A DNA stretch of 64,000 nucleotides. It comes from Macquaria australasica. Taxonomy: Eukaryota > Chordata > Actinopteri > Centrarchiformes > Percichthyidae. The stretch covers positions 1,605,501 through 1,669,500 of the forward strand of contig SEMN01000041.1 in assembly GCA_005408345.1 (NCBI GenBank). Direction: 5' to 3'. The translations under genes and the position numbers were made by a program. This document shows, one piece after another, positions 63,236-64,000 of the stretch. Under the pieces are notes generated by a model. The model was not told the origin of the DNA and did no database searches. It saw nothing but the letters and a program-made list of their open reading frames with translations. Numbering within the stretch: position 1 is the first letter of the stretch; every line of letters begins with the position of its first letter.

Positions 63236-64000
63236 GTAATTCGTGTGTCTAAGCACCAAGCGGCCAGCTATTTTAGAGAACTTAAATTAAACTAGAACTA
63301 AAAGTGAAACTCTATATTTGTGACCAATTTTTTGAGATTTACATCTTCATTACAAATGAGTGACGTTGGGGCCAAGTGCCACAGACAGGGTAGGGAAGTC
63401 AGAAAGTGAGAGATGGACTAACACATTGTAGGTTTTGGTTTTTCATGGTATTTCTTGACAATAAGAAAAATGTAATACTAGTACCACCTTTTACTGAATG
63501 ATTTTGTCAATAAAAACCATGGTTTCCAGGGAAGGTGGCCTTTTTCTCTTAACAGGTGGCATACTGCTGTGGTACTGATGCCAAAATAGATTATCCTAAA
63601 GGTGATGCAAGTTTGCAAATGCATGATAATGAGATTCACACTGAGTTGCAAATCTGTTTGCTTCAGAAATGTCAGTGAACTACGTTATAACACCAGCTGC
63701 TGACCTGTCATTACAACTCTATCTAACAAGACAAAGCATCCAGTCGCAGCATCCATTTTTGCTCCAAACTGTTTCATATCATTTGAGTAATGACATTATA
63801 CTTAAAAAAGTACAACCTGAAACTTAGAACTCTGATTAAATATGATCAATTTGTATCGAGCAGAGAGATATTGAGGGAGTTCAAAAGAGATGGAAGAAAA
63901 GGCTGGAGGGACTGAGAGAAAGATGATATCAGCTGAGTGATTGAGATGCAGAGCAACAGGGACAGAAACGTTGAGAAGCTGGGTGATGTGTCATTGATTG
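63236..64000. other. Right edge of window; nothing recognised
   Basis: Unique AT-rich sequence with no gene or repeat that I can support. Confidence 0.5.

Noticed and set aside
29700..64000. A tandem hepcidin paralogue
   Set aside because: No second exon with the eight-cysteine pattern or RXKR cleavage motif was found right of hamp.
1..64000. CRISPR arrays, bacterial or phage systems
   Set aside because: No regularly spaced direct repeats and no prokaryotic genes; the sequence is plainly vertebrate nuclear DNA.

Overview
The window is nuclear DNA of a ray-finned fish, most likely a percomorph teleost. The genes have many short exons with GT-AG introns. The 90-residue hepcidin precursor is of the teleost type 1 form. 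Interspersed repeats known to me from perch-like fishes recur: L2 LINE 3' ends, Tc1 and hAT relics, solo LTRs, and a 'TACTTTTACTTAAGTAAAG' element. There are no bacterial operons, CRISPR arrays or phage genes.

Layout. (1) 257-329, minus strand: a probable first coding exon (signal peptide plus splice donor) of a secreted or membrane protein whose remainder lies off the left edge; a vsig10l-like gene is possible. (2) 3583-7282, minus: etfb, electron transfer flavoprotein beta subunit, six exons, 254 aa, complete. (3) 7283-9273: an interval of about 2 kb between the divergent genes, with CCAAT boxes, a CpG-rich block and a palindromic E-box. (4) 9274-20924, plus: usf2, a bHLH-leucine zipper transcription factor, ten coding exons, 303 aa, complete, with a long 3' UTR ending near 22965. 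(5) 29008-29542, plus: hamp (hepcidin), three exons, 90 aa, with TATA box, STAT-like site, E-box, a short upstream ORF and poly(A) signal. (6) From about 29.7 kb to the end I find no gene. This gene-poor third to half of the window holds microsatellites, two solo LTRs (32866-33609 and 58999-59862), a 5'-truncated L2 LINE (39212-40935), a second L2 tail (49107-49283), a hAT-type non-autonomous element with 8-bp target duplication (46114-46680), and several fish repeat families. A few unique, GC-richer blocks could be conserved regulatory elements.

How the genes relate. etfb is mitochondrial: it carries electrons from acyl-CoA dehydrogenases with ETFA to ETF-QO. usf2 followed by hamp in the same orientation repeats the order known from mammals, where USF2 lies beside HAMP and USF factors activate HAMP through E-boxes. 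A CAAGTG E-box beside the hamp TATA box, and CACGTG in the usf2 5' region, fit that link but are not proof.

I found no clearly new biological system. The most checkable oddities are a cysteine in the USF2 zipper, a 31-bp near-perfect palindrome just after a 41-nt usf2 exon, a phase-compatible candidate alternative exon in usf2 intron 5, and the hamp upstream ORF. Coordinates come from reading the sequence by eye; splice sites were checked by phase and reading-frame arithmetic.
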